NCBI RefSeq assembly: GCF_000714535.1
Contig: NZ_AUND01000001.1
Location: forward strand, 1-64,000
Length of the DNA stretch: 64,000 bases
Source: Thioclava pacifica DSM 10166
GTDB taxonomy: Bacteria; Pseudomonadota; Alphaproteobacteria; Rhodobacterales; Rhodobacteraceae
Reading direction: 5' to 3'
The position numbers and the translations under genes are program-made. Each line of letters opens with the position of its first letter. The stretch's first letter is position 1. Below the pieces are notes generated by a model. It saw only the letters and a list, made by a program, of their open reading frames with translations. It ran no database searches and was not told the DNA's origin. Positions 17,592 to 25,941 of the stretch are shown here, in pieces.

Positions 17592-19937
17592 TCAGCGCCG
17601 GTTCATCGCATCGCGCAAAGCCGCGCCAAGCGCGCCATTGCCGCTATCCTTCGCGGGAGCTTTGCCACTCCCTTTACCCGGGCCTTTCCCGCGCGGGCCT
17701 TGCGGTCCGGGCTTGCCCTGACGCGGATTCTGGCCCTGCGGACTTGCACCGCCCTCGGATTGCTTGCGCATCGACAGCCCGATCCGCTTGCGCGGAATAT
17801 CGACCTCGGTCACGCGGACGCGCACCACATCGCCCGCCTTCACCACCTCATGCGGGTCCTTAACGAAGCGATCGGCCAATTGGCTGACATGGACCAGCCC
17901 GTCCTGATGCACGCCGATATCAACGAAGGCGCCAAAGGCGGCCACGTTGGTCACGGTCCCCTCGAGGCTCATCCCCGGCTTGAGGTCCTTGATATCCTCG
18001 ACCCCATCGGTGAATTGCGCGGTCTTGAAGCTCGGGCGCGGGTCGCGGCCGGGTTTTTCCAGCTCCGCGAAGATGTCGCGGATCGTGGGCAGTCCGAATT
18101 CGCCGGTGACGAACTCTTCGGCGCGCAGGCCCTTGAGCGCTGCGGGCTGGCCCATGATTTCGCGAATGTCGCGGCCGCAGCTTTGCACGATCTTGCGCGC
18201 GACTGCGTAGGCTTCGGGGTGAACCGAGGAGGCATCGAGCGGCTCCTCGCCCTCGCGGATGCGCAGGAAGCCCGCGCATTGCTCGAAGGCCTTGGGTCCG
18301 AGCCCCGCCACTTCCATCAATGCGCGGCGCGAGGGGAAGGCGCCATGCGCGTCGCGATGCGCCACGATGGCCTGCGCGAGCGCCGGGCCAAGCCCCGCCA
18401 CCTGCGCCAGAAGCGGCGCGGAGGCCATGTTGAGATCGACGCCCACCGCGTTTACCGCATCCTCGACCACCGCGTCGAGCGCCTGCGACAGGCGGCGCTG
18501 ATCCACGTCGTGCTGATATTGCCCGACGCCGATGCTCTGCGGCTCGATCTTCACCAACTCCGCCAGCGGGTCCTGCAGGCGTCGCGCGATCGAGACCGCC
18601 CCGCGCAAGGATACATCCAGATCGGGGAATTCGCGCGCCGCCAGTTCCGAGGCAGAATAGACCGAAGCGCCCGCCTCGGAGACCACCACTTTCGTCGGCG
18701 CGCGCACGCCCGGCGGCAGCAGCTTGAGCGTGTCGGCGACCATCCGTTCGGTCTCGCGGCTGGCGGTGCCGTTGCCGATCGCGATCAGCTCGACGCCATG
18801 ACGCTTGACCATGTCGATGATCTTCGCCTCGGCCCCGCGCAGGTCCATCTTCGGCTGGAATGGGTAGAGCGTCGCGGTCTCCAGGAGCTTCCCGGTCGCG
18901 TCCACCACGGCCGCTTTCACGCCCGTCCGAATGCCCGGATCGAGGCCCAGCGTCGCGCGCGGCCCGGCCGGCGCTGCCAGCAGCAGGTCATGCAGGTTGC
19001 GCGCGAAGACCTTGATCGCCTCGTCATGGGCGCGCTGGCGCAGTTCTCCCAGCAGATCGACATAGAGCGAGACCGAGAATTTCACCCGCCACGCCCACCG
19101 CGCCACGTCGCGCAGCCACAGATCGCCCGGTCGCCCGGCTTCGGTGTCGAGCGTGGCCGCGATGGTGGCGATCGCGCGCGGCTCGCCGGTCTCGGGGTCG
19201 GGCGCGATCTCCATCGTCACGACCTCTTCCTTCGCGGCGCGCAGGATGGCGAGCGCTCGGTGACCCGGAATGCTGGCCCATTTTTCGCGATGGTCGAAAT
19301 AGTCCGAGAATTTCGCGCCCGCCTCTTCCTTGCCGGGCACGACGCGAGCGGCGATCATCGCCTCGGCGCGCATGAACTCGCGCAGTTTGCCCAGCAGATC
19401 GGCGTTTTCCGACAGTTCCTCGGTCAGGATGTCGCGCGCGCCGTTCAGCGCATCCTTCACCGTGGGCACGGCCTCGGTGAGATACCCCTCGGCCAGCGCT
19501 TCGGGGGCTGCGCTCCGGTCGTCCTGAATGGCGCGCAACAGCGGCTCCAGCCCGTTTTCGCGCGCGATCATCGCCTTGGTGCGGCGCTTGGGCTTGAAGG
19601 GCAGGTAGATATCCTCGAGCGTCGCCTTGCTCTCCGCCCGTGCGATGGCCCGCGCCAGGTCGTCGGTCAGCTTGCCCTGTTCGCGGATCGAATTGAGGAT
19701 CGTCTCGCGCCGCGCCTCCATCTCGCGCAGATAGCCCAGCCGGTCCGAGAGCGTCCGCAGCTGCGTATCGTCGAGCCCGCCCGTGGCCTCCTTGCGGTAG
19801 CGCGCCACGAAGGGCACGGTCGCGCCGCCATCGAGAAGTCCGATCGCCGCGGTCACCTGCGCGGGGCTCGCCGCGATGTCACTCGCAATGGTCTGCGCGA
19901 TACGGGCTTGGACGGGGGCGGAATCGGTTTGGGCCAA
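17592..19937 (-). CDS. tex: Tex family RNA-binding transcription accessory protein
   Basis: A 781-residue Tex homologue. Order of domains: N-terminal helical region ([22 protein letters not shown]), YqgF/RNase H-like fold ([17 protein letters not shown]), helix-hairpin-helix segments ([36 protein letters not shown]), and an S1 RNA-binding domain near the end ([29 protein letters not shown]). A Gly/Pro/Lys-rich tail follows. Tex binds nucleic acid and influences transcription and stress tolerance. I place the start at TTG 19937 because AGGAG lies 6 bp upstream and MAQTDSAP is a natural N-terminus. The alternative ATG at 19970 lacks a ribosome site. Confidence 0.92.
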   Translation of the reverse strand: MAQTDSAPVQARIAQTIASDIAASPAQVTAAIGLLDGGATVPFVARYRKEATGGLDDTQLRTLSDRLGYLREMEARRETILNSIREQGKLTDDLARAIARAESKATLEDIYLPFKPKRRTKAMIARENGLEPLLRAIQDDRSAAPEALAEGYLTEAVPTVKDALNGARDILTEELSENADLLGKLREFMRAEAMIAARVVPGKEEAGAKFSDYFDHREKWASIPGHRALAILRAAKEEVVTMEIAPDPETGEPRAIATIAATLDTEAGRPGDLWLRDVARWAWRVKFSVSLYVDLLGELRQRAHDEAIKVFARNLHDLLLAAPAGPRATLGLDPGIRTGVKAAVVDATGKLLETATLYPFQPKMDLRGAEAKIIDMVKRHGVELIAIGNGTASRETERMVADTLKLLPPGVRAPTKVVVSEAGASVYSASELAAREFPDLDVSLRGAVSIARRLQDPLAELVKIEPQSIGVGQYQHDVDQRRLSQALDAVVEDAVNAVGVDLNMASAPLLAQVAGLGPALAQAIVAHRDAHGAFPSRRALMEVAGLGPKAFEQCAGFLRIREGEEPLDASSVHPEAYAVARKIVQSCGRDIREIMGQPAALKGLRAEEFVTGEFGLPTIRDIFAELEKPGRDPRPSFKTAQFTDGVEDIKDLKPGMSLEGTVTNVAAFGAFVDIGVHQDGLVHVSQLADRFVKDPHEVVKAGDVVRVRVTEVDIPRKRIGLSMRKQSEGGASPQGQNPRQGKPGPQGPRGKGPGKGSGKAPAKDSGNGALGAALRDAMNRR

Positions 19938-20090
19938 GGCTCTCTCCTGATGCAATCGGGCCGTCAGCAATAGCCGCCCCGTCGCCTCGGGAAAAGGGGG
20001 AAGGGCGGGGTCGGGCGGATCGCGGCCTGTTGTCGCGCGCGGGCCCGTTCGTCTTGTCTGCCCGCCAGCGCGGGCCTAGCTGAGCGGGAG

Positions 20091-21011
20091 ATGAGCGCAG
20101 AGGCCGGAATGGCGGATCTTTTCCTGTATGTCGCGATGTTCGGAGTGGTGCTGCTGGCGCTGCGCGCGCTGGTGCATCGCGCGCTTTTGCGCGGGCTGGC
20201 TGCGCCTCGGATCGCGCATGAGGTGACGCCTGCCGATCTCGATCTGGGCAGGGCCGAAGTGACGCAGGTCCAGATCGCAGGCCCCGAGGGCGCCCGGCTT
20301 TTCGGCTGGCTGATCACGCCCGCGACAGTGTCCGGGGGTCCGCCCGAGACCCCGCGCCCGGCGGTGTTGGTCATGCATGGCTGGGGCGCCAATGCGGCGA
20401 TGATGCTGGGGCTCGCGCCGCCCCTGATCGCGGCGGGCTATGCGGTGATGTTTCTCGATGCGCGCTGCCACGGGCGCAGCGATGGCGCGCGTTTCACCTC
20501 GATGCCGCGCTTTGCCGAGGATATCGCGGCGGGGCTTGCGCATCTGCGCGCGCAACCGGGGATCGACCCGGCGCGGATCGCGCTGATCGGCCATTCGGTG
20601 GGCGCGGGGGCGGTGCTGCTCCATGCGGCGCGGGCGCGCGATATCTGCGCGGTCGTCAGCCTCTCGGCCTTCGCCCATCCGCGCGAGGTGATGCAGCGAT
20701 GGATGGCCGAGCATCGCATCCCGTTTCGCGGGATCGGCCAATATATCCTGCGCCATGTGCAGCGCGTGATCGGCGCGCGGTTCGACGAGATCGCGCCGAT
20801 CCACACGGTGACGCAACTGCGCTGCCCGGTGCTGCTGGTGCATGGGCTGGAAGATGTGACCGCGCCGTTTTCCGACGCCGAGCGCCTGCGCGCCGCCGCC
20901 CCCGACGCGCAGCTCCTGCCGGTTCACGGCGATCACGACCTGCGCGACAGTCTTCACGCACATGAGCCCGAGATCGTGAGCTTTCTCAACGCGGCCTGTC
21001 TTCCGTCCTGA
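20091..21011 (+). CDS. Alpha/beta hydrolase with N-terminal membrane segment
   Basis: A 306-residue serine hydrolase. A hydrophobic stretch at residues 9-25 (DLFLYVAMFGVVLLALRAL) suggests membrane anchoring. The fold then shows the oxyanion strand AVLVMHGWGANAAMM, FLDARCHGRSDG, the nucleophile elbow ALIGHSVGAGAV (Ser169), the acid in LVHGLEDVTAPFS and the catalytic His in HGDHDL. It resembles the YqkD/BAAT-like or dienelactone-hydrolase-like groups, but the substrate is not evident. A GAGCGGGAG ribosome site directly precedes the ATG. Its 3' end overlaps the convergent DUF2256 gene by 26 bp. Confidence 0.82.
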   Translation: MSAEAGMADLFLYVAMFGVVLLALRALVHRALLRGLAAPRIAHEVTPADLDLGRAEVTQVQIAGPEGARLFGWLITPATVSGGPPETPRPAVLVMHGWGANAAMMLGLAPPLIAAGYAVMFLDARCHGRSDGARFTSMPRFAEDIAAGLAHLRAQPGIDPARIALIGHSVGAGAVLLHAARARDICAVVSLSAFAHPREVMQRWMAEHRIPFRGIGQYILRHVQRVIGARFDEIAPIHTVTQLRCPVLLVHGLEDVTAPFSDAERLRAAAPDAQLLPVHGDHDLRDSLHAHEPEIVSFLNAACLPS

Positions 21012-21153
21012 CCGAGCGTGCTTCACGCCGACATCGTTCCGAGCAGAACCGCACCGCGTCCCAATCCCGCGCCCATTTCTTGCGCCAGGTGAAGGGGCGC
21101 GCGCAATGGGCGCAGAGTTTCGAAGGCAGATCGGATTTGCGGCGCATTTTCAT
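20986..21153 (-). CDS. DUF2256 domain-containing small zinc-ribbon-like protein
   Basis: A 55-residue basic protein with two Cys pairs, LCAHCARPFTWRKKW and RFCSERCRRE, and a conserved aromatic/basic middle. This is the DUF2256 pattern, a short putative metal-binding ribbon of unknown function often found near DNA-photolyase or FAD-binding genes in other bacteria; no such gene is beside it here. ATG 21153 was picked because the domain begins right after it; upstream in-frame sequence is Pro-rich and unlikely. It is convergent with the alpha/beta hydrolase and overlaps its last 26 bp. Confidence 0.75.
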   Translation of the reverse strand: MKMRRKSDLPSKLCAHCARPFTWRKKWARDWDAVRFCSERCRREARSVRTEDRPR

Positions 21154-21296
21154 GGGCGAGTTACGCGGTGCGGGGCTTGGTGGATGAGTTGCGGGTTCTC
21201 GAGGATGCGGCTGAGGGCAAGGCTGGCCGCCTTGCGCTCCAAAAAGCAAAAGGGACGACCGTGGCCGCCCCTTTTTCATTCCTCATACTTTCTCGC

Positions 21297-22652
21297 TCAG
21301 ATCGCCGAGCTGTGGCCCGCTTTAGACAGGTCATAGGCGTCGAAATGGCGGGCGATCATCCGCGTCAGCGGACGGCCTTTCATCGGAATGCGCAGCCCTT
21401 CCTCGCTGAGCTGCACCATATCGTCGAAATGATCCGCGCAGGATTTGAACATCGCGGTGAGCTCGTCCCGGTCCGCGCCGAAGTCGCGCACCAGTTCCTC
21501 CGTGCTGACCTCGAAATCGCACATCAGCGCCTCGATCAACCGTGCGCGCAGCTTGTCCTCGGCGGTGAATTCATGGCCGCGGGCAGTCGAGAAATGCCCC
21601 TCGCGGATCGCGGCCGTATGGGCCGAGGTCGCGGAGGCGTTCTGCGCATAGCCTTGCGGGAAGCGCGAGATCGACGAAGCGCCCATGCCGACCAGGGCCT
21701 CGGCCAGATCGTCAGTGTAGCCCTGGAAGTTGCGACGCAGCTTGCCCGCCTTCTGCGCGATCGAAAGACCGTCGGTCGGCAGAGCGAAATGGTCGATGCC
21801 GATCTCGTCATAGCCGTCGGCCACGAACAATTCGCGCGCCACCTCGAAGAGTTTCAGGCGCTCCTGTGGGGTGGGCAGGTGATCCGAGGGGATCATCGTC
21901 TGACGCCGCGCCATCCACGGCACGTGGGCATAGCCGTAAAGTGCCACCCGGTCGGGGTTGAGCGACAAAAGCTTCTGCACCGAATCCGCGATCTTCGTCG
22001 GGGTCTGGTGCGGCAGGCCGTAGAGGATGTCGGCGTTGAGGCTGGCCACGTCACGCTCGCGGATCATCTCGACTGCGGCGCGGGTGATCTCGTAGCTCTG
22101 GTCGCGCCCGATCACGCTCTGAATCTGCGGGTCGAAATCCTGCACGCCGATCGAGGCGCGGTTCATCCCCGACTCGGCCAGCGCATCCATGCGCGCGGCG
22201 TCGATCTCGTTGGGGTCGATCTCGACCGAGAATTCGGCCCCTTCGCCCATCGGCACAGCCTCGAAGACGGCATCGGCCACGCGGCGCATCATATCGGCGG
22301 GCATCAGAGTCGGCGTGCCGCCGCCCCAATGCAGCCGCGAAAGCTTCACGCCCGGCGCGAGCCGGTCCTTGAGCATCTTCAATTCGGCGAGCAACGTCTC
22401 GGAATAGGCGCGCACCGGCTCATCGCTCTGCGTGCCCTGCGTGCGACAGGCGCAGAACCAGCACAGACGCCGACAGAACGGCACATGCATGTAGAGCGAG
22501 ATCGAGGCGCCAGCGGGGATCGCCTCGATCCATTGTTCAAAATGAGAAGGCCCGACATCGGCCGAAAAATGCGGCGCGGTGGGGTAACTCGTATAGCGGG
22601 GAACCCGTGCGTCGAATAGACCGAGCCGGGTCAGTTGCGATTCCTGTTCCAT
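21297..22652 (-). CDS. hemN: Oxygen-independent coproporphyrinogen III oxidase
   Basis: A 451-residue radical SAM enzyme converting coproporphyrinogen III to protoporphyrinogen IX without O2 in the cytoplasm. The [4Fe-4S] motif is HVPFCRRLCWFCACRT (Cys60, Cys64, Cys67), preceded by YTSYPTAPHFS. The HemN signature is further shown by LHWGGGTPTLMP, GVQDFDPQIQ, ADILYGLPHQT and a C-terminal HemN domain with GLRIPMKGRPLTRMIARHFDAY. The full-length N-terminus distinguishes it from HemW. It is divergent from fnrL across 62 bp carrying an FNR box, as in Rhodobacter (hemZ-fnrL), so regulation by oxygen is expected. Confidence 0.95.
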   Translation of the reverse strand: MEQESQLTRLGLFDARVPRYTSYPTAPHFSADVGPSHFEQWIEAIPAGASISLYMHVPFCRRLCWFCACRTQGTQSDEPVRAYSETLLAELKMLKDRLAPGVKLSRLHWGGGTPTLMPADMMRRVADAVFEAVPMGEGAEFSVEIDPNEIDAARMDALAESGMNRASIGVQDFDPQIQSVIGRDQSYEITRAAVEMIRERDVASLNADILYGLPHQTPTKIADSVQKLLSLNPDRVALYGYAHVPWMARRQTMIPSDHLPTPQERLKLFEVARELFVADGYDEIGIDHFALPTDGLSIAQKAGKLRRNFQGYTDDLAEALVGMGASSISRFPQGYAQNASATSAHTAAIREGHFSTARGHEFTAEDKLRARLIEALMCDFEVSTEELVRDFGADRDELTAMFKSCADHFDDMVQLSEEGLRIPMKGRPLTRMIARHFDAYDLSKAGHSSAI

Positions 22653-22687
22653 ATGCGTATCTTTAGCGGTAAGACGCGCAACAGAAT

Positions 22688-22701
22688 TTGACCCAGATCA
22701 A
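22688..22701. promoter_or_regulatory. FNR/FnrL box between hemN and fnrL
   Basis: TTGAC-CCAG-ATCAA matches the FNR consensus TTGAT-N4-ATCAA at nine of ten fixed positions. It is centred about 42 bp before the hemN start and 20 bp before the fnrL start. The location so close to fnrL would fit repression or autoregulation of fnrL; its distance to hemN is short for a standard -41.5 activator site unless the hemN leader is almost absent. Confidence 0.75.
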
Positions 22702-22714
22702 GCCTTTTCACCCT

Positions 22715-23461
22715 ATGGCTCATGACGACGTATATCCTGTCTCGCTTGCTTGCGGAGACTGCCCGATTCAACACCGGGCAGTGTGCGCCCGTTGTGATTC
22801 GGACGAACTGGTAGAGCTTGAAAAGATCAAATATTACCGCAGCTTCGAAGCGGGGCAGACGGTTATCTGGGCAGGCGATCAGATGGATTTCGTGGCCTCG
22901 GTGGTCTCCGGGATCGCGACTCTGACGCAGACGCTCGAGGACGGACGCACGCAGATGGTGGGGCTTTTGCTGCCGTCGGATTTCGTGGGCCGCCCGGGGC
23001 GCTCGCGTGCGGCCTATAACGTGACCGCCACCACCGACATCCTGATGTGCTGCTTCCGCAAAAAGCCCTTCGAGGAGATGATGGACCGGACGCCGCATAT
23101 CGCGCAGCGTCTGTTGCAGATGACCCTCGACGAGCTGGACGCGGCGCGCGAATGGATGCTGCTACTGGGCCGCAAGACTGCACGCGAGAAGATTGCATCG
23201 CTCCTGTCGATCGTGGCGCGGCGCGATGCCTCCATCAAGATGTCGACCGCCGCGGCACGGATGACCTTCGATCTCCCGCTGACCCGCGAGGCAATGGCCG
23301 ATTATCTCGGGCTGACGCTAGAGACGGTGAGCCGCCAGATGTCCGCGCTCAAGCGTGACGGGGTGATCGAGTTGCAGGGCAAGCGCCATGTGACCGTGCC
23401 CGATATGGACCGGCTGCTGCTGGAAGCGGGCGACGACTGCGACGGCGGCTTCCTCGTTTGA
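22715..23461 (+). CDS. fnrL: Crp/Fnr family oxygen-responsive regulator FnrL
   Basis: A 248-residue FNR-type regulator. N-terminal cluster Cys residues are C13, C16 and C24 or C27 in ACGDCPIQHRAVCARC, with a further Cys in the beta-roll (DILMCCFRK). The central cyclic-nucleotide-binding-like fold includes VGLLLPSDFVGRPGRS. The C-terminal HTH LTREAMADYLGLTLETVSRQMSALK carries the E-SR residues that recognise TTGAT half-sites. The [4Fe-4S] form activates anaerobic and micro-oxic genes. ATG 22715 gives the same length as the Rhodobacter sphaeroides FnrL I recall; a TTG at 22688 is in frame but lies in the FNR box. Likely targets in this window are ccoNOQP, ccoG, usp and hemN. Confidence 0.95.
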   Translation: MAHDDVYPVSLACGDCPIQHRAVCARCDSDELVELEKIKYYRSFEAGQTVIWAGDQMDFVASVVSGIATLTQTLEDGRTQMVGLLLPSDFVGRPGRSRAAYNVTATTDILMCCFRKKPFEEMMDRTPHIAQRLLQMTLDELDAAREWMLLLGRKTAREKIASLLSIVARRDASIKMSTAAARMTFDLPLTREAMADYLGLTLETVSRQMSALKRDGVIELQGKRHVTVPDMDRLLLEAGDDCDGGFLV

Positions 23462-24351
23462 CGCGGCGCTTCGCGACCCTCGACGTGTTCACCGACAGGG
23501 CGCTGGCTGGCAATCCTCTGGCGATCGTGGAAGAGGCAGAAGGTCTCGACAGCGCGCAGATGCAGGCGATTGCGCGCGAGTTCAATCTCTCCGAAACGGT
23601 TTTCGTCTTGCCGCCCGACCTGCCGGGCCACGCGGCGCGGTTGCGGATCTTTACAACTATGGGTGAGCTGCCCTTCGCGGGCCATCCGACGATCGGCACG
23701 GCGATCCATCTGGCCACCACCCGCCATGGTCCCGACTTCGAAGGGCGACTGGTCCTGGGTGAAAAGGCGGGTCCGGTTCCGGTGCGGATCTGGTCCAAAG
23801 GCGGACGGATGCAGGCCGAGCTGACCGCGCCGGTCCTGCCGGAACTTGGAGCGGTCACGCCTGCTCGCACGGATTGTGCCGCCGCACTTGGGGTGGCGGA
23901 GAATGATCTCGGGGCGCTCGTGCCGCAGCTTTGGCGCGGTGGACCGGGATTTCTTTATATCGAGTTGGCCTCACTGGACGCGCTCGCGCGGGCGCGCCCG
24001 ATCCAGCCCGGTTTCGACGCGCTGATGGCGCAGGTTGGAGAACTGGGCGTCTATGTCTTTGCCGCAGGCGAGGGGTGCGATTTTCAGGGGCGGATGTTTG
24101 CGCCAGCCGAGAACATGCCCGAAGATCCCGCGACGGGCTCGGCGACGGCGATCCTAGCCGGTCCGCTCGTCGCGCAGGGTCGTGTCGGCGAGGGCGAGAC
24201 GGTGTTGCAGCTACGGCAAGGCGTCGAGATGGGGCGCCCATCGGAGCTGGTTCTGCGCATTGAGGTCGAGGGCGGTCAGTTGCGTGCGGCGCATGTTGCG
24301 GGCAGTGCCGTCCCGGTGATGCGCGGCGAGATTGATCTGCCGGGAGTCTGA
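23458..24351 (+). CDS. PhzF family isomerase/epimerase-like protein
   Basis: A 297-residue PhzF-fold protein (two diaminopimelate-epimerase-like halves). Typical features are the start MTRRFATLDVFTDRALAGNPLAIV, the putative catalytic Glu46 in NLSETVFV, FTTMGELPFAGHPTIGTA and near the C-terminus EDPATGSATAILAGPL. PhzF itself isomerises an intermediate of phenazine synthesis, but most family members act on unknown substrates and no phenazine genes are present. The start is TTG 23458, overlapping the fnrL stop as TTGA, so translation is coupled to fnrL. Why an isomerase should be co-expressed with an oxygen regulator is not clear. Confidence 0.85.
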   Translation: MTRRFATLDVFTDRALAGNPLAIVEEAEGLDSAQMQAIAREFNLSETVFVLPPDLPGHAARLRIFTTMGELPFAGHPTIGTAIHLATTRHGPDFEGRLVLGEKAGPVPVRIWSKGGRMQAELTAPVLPELGAVTPARTDCAAALGVAENDLGALVPQLWRGGPGFLYIELASLDALARARPIQPGFDALMAQVGELGVYVFAAGEGCDFQGRMFAPAENMPEDPATGSATAILAGPLVAQGRVGEGETVLQLRQGVEMGRPSELVLRIEVEGGQLRAAHVAGSAVPVMRGEIDLPGV

Positions 24352-24410
24352 GCGTCAAATCTTGGCCGGATTTTGAGGGTAGCCTCGCGTAATCGCTTCT
24401 GGAGGTTTCA

Positions 24411-24776
24411 ATGCGCCGATTGATTCTTGCCGTCGTCGTGACCGCGCTCCCGATCGCGGCACAGGCTCAACCGCTATCGCAAAGCATGGCGCAATGTTCG
24501 GGGCTTTTCCATGCCGTGAGCACGTTCATGAGTGACCCCGTCCGTGCGCAGACGCTCGACGAGGCGGGAATCGCATGGCGCGCGGCGGCCGTGTTGCAGG
24601 CGCAAGAGGAAGGGCAGGCCGATCCGGCAGGCCATGTCGCCCGCTACCAGCGCGAGAGCTATGATGACTGGCGCGGGCGCGGCAAGCTCGCGGCCTTCAG
24701 CGAGGATTTCCGCGACTGGACGAAATATTGCAGCTCGCTGGCCAAATCGAAGGGGCTGAGGATTACGCCCGACTGA
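24411..24776 (+). CDS. Small secreted protein of unknown function
   Basis: A 121-residue protein with a clear Sec signal peptide: MRRLILAVVVTALPIAAQAQ, cleavage likely after AQA (about residue 19). The mature part is hydrophilic, contains two Cys (QCSGLF and KYCSSL) that could form a disulfide in the periplasm, and is predicted mostly helical. I do not recognise a named family. A TGGAGG ribosome site precedes the ATG. It lies downstream of the phzF-like gene and ends just before a bidirectional terminator shared with the universal stress protein gene. Confidence 0.65.
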   Translation: MRRLILAVVVTALPIAAQAQPLSQSMAQCSGLFHAVSTFMSDPVRAQTLDEAGIAWRAAAVLQAQEEGQADPAGHVARYQRESYDDWRGRGKLAAFSEDFRDWTKYCSSLAKSKGLRITPD

Positions 24777-24792
24777 GCGGAGCGGTAATGCA

Positions 24793-24818
24793 AAACGGCG
24801 CCCCGAGGGACGCCGTTT
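24793..24818. terminator. Bidirectional rho-independent terminator
   Basis: Eight-bp perfect stem AAACGGCG / CGCCGTTT around a 10-base loop, flanked by GTCGTTTT on the right and A-rich sequence on the left. It separates the plus-strand secreted-protein gene from the minus-strand usp gene and can serve both. Confidence 0.75.
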
Positions 24819-24839
24819 GTCGTTTTGGGGCAGGGGCGC

Positions 24840-25679
24840 TCAATGCGCCATAAGCACCGGAACTTCCGCCATTTCCAGCATGTGCCGGGTCGCGCCACCC
24901 AAGATCGCCTCGCGGAAGCGCGAATGGCCATAGGCGCCCATAACGATCGCATCGGCATTGGTGTCGCTGACGTGACGGTTGAGCACGTCCGAGACGCGCG
25001 GCATCGTCTTGGCGAGCACCGAAACCTCGGCGTGAATGCCATGACGCGAGAGCATCTGGCTGAGCTGACCGCCCGGATCGGAGCGCTCGGGCCCATGTGC
25101 GGGCGGGTCGATGATGGTAATGTCGACCAGTTCGGCCGCCTTGAGAACCGGCAGGGCCGCGCGGATCGCGCGCATCGATTCATGCGACTGGTTCCAGGCG
25201 ACCACGACGCGTTTCGCGGGGAGATCACCGGTGTAGCCATCGGGGACGATCACCACCGGCACCTGACCTTCGAAAAGCGCGGCCTCGACCGCGGCCTCGA
25301 CTTCCGGCCCGCGGCCTTCGCCATAGGGGCGGCCCATCACCACGAGGTCGGCAAAGCGGGCGCGCAGCCCCACCACCGTGGCCATCGCACCGATCTGGCT
25401 GACAACGGCGTCGACGCCCCAGCGGATATCCTCGGCTTCAAGCCGCGCGCGCACCGCGATCTCGGCGTTGCGGGCGTCGTCCTGCGCGCGATCCATCGTC
25501 TCTTGCTGCACGAAGGCGGTCGCCCCTGCGTAGTAGTAGCCCGTTTGGGTGCGATCGACTCCCAGGCAGAGCACGTCGAGATGCGCATCGCGACGACGCG
25601 CCACCGCGACGGCGGTATCGAGCTGGGATGCGGCGGCGGCCGGATCCGTCACGATGGTGAGAAGGGTCTTGTAGTTCAT
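24840..25679 (-). CDS. Universal stress protein, tandem UspA domains
   Basis: A 279-residue protein, twice the usual UspA length. The first half starts MNYKTLLTIVTDPAAAASQLD and includes ADLVVMGRPYGEG. The second starts near KRVVVAWNQSHESMRAI and carries the nucleotide-binding signature VMGAYGHSRFREAILGGATRHML (G-2x-G-9x-G pattern), so only the second domain has the full ATP motif. ATG 25679 was chosen for the family-like N-terminus. The gene is divergent from ccoN, with an FNR box 70 bp upstream. Usp genes beside ccoN occur in related bacteria and suggest a role under low oxygen, though no molecular function is established. Confidence 0.88.
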   Translation of the reverse strand: MNYKTLLTIVTDPAAAASQLDTAVAVARRRDAHLDVLCLGVDRTQTGYYYAGATAFVQQETMDRAQDDARNAEIAVRARLEAEDIRWGVDAVVSQIGAMATVVGLRARFADLVVMGRPYGEGRGPEVEAAVEAALFEGQVPVVIVPDGYTGDLPAKRVVVAWNQSHESMRAIRAALPVLKAAELVDITIIDPPAHGPERSDPGGQLSQMLSRHGIHAEVSVLAKTMPRVSDVLNRHVSDTNADAIVMGAYGHSRFREAILGGATRHMLEMAEVPVLMAH

Positions 25680-25748
25680 GGGTCCCGTCCTTGCACAAAG
25701 CAAATTGCGTTTCGGGAACAAAGCTAACGCGATCACATCGGTACGACT

Positions 25749-25762
25749 TTGACAAGGATCAA
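25749..25762. promoter_or_regulatory. FNR box, usp-proximal
   Basis: TTGAC-AAGG-ATCAA matches the FNR consensus at nine of ten fixed positions. It is 69 bp upstream of the usp start codon on the minus strand, at a distance that suits class II activation (-41.5) with a leader of roughly 25-30 bases. Confidence 0.8.
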
Positions 25763-25821
25763 GAGCGGTGGCCGCGAGATCACAAAGCTGCGACCGAATG
25801 GCGCAGTTCGATCGCGAGCAT

Positions 25822-25835
25822 TTGATGCAGATCAA
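25822..25835. promoter_or_regulatory. FNR box, ccoN-proximal, perfect consensus
   Basis: TTGAT-GCAG-ATCAA is an exact match to the FNR consensus, 106 bp upstream of the ccoN ATG. With the site centred at -41.5 transcription would begin near 25870, leaving about 70 bases of leader. It is the best FNR site in the window and predicts FnrL activation of ccoNOQP. Confidence 0.88.
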
Positions 25836-25941
25836 GGCATCGTGCATACCCTCAGATCACAAGGACTACAGTCACACCTCGGGGGGATTCTCTCGAAGCG
25901 AGCGTCGAGCCGAGGGCAGACAAGACGAAGGGACGCACAAA

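Noticed and set aside
22688-22714. Longer fnrL start at TTG 22688.
   Set aside because: The TTG is part of the FNR box, no ribosome site precedes it, and ATG 22715 gives the family-typical length.
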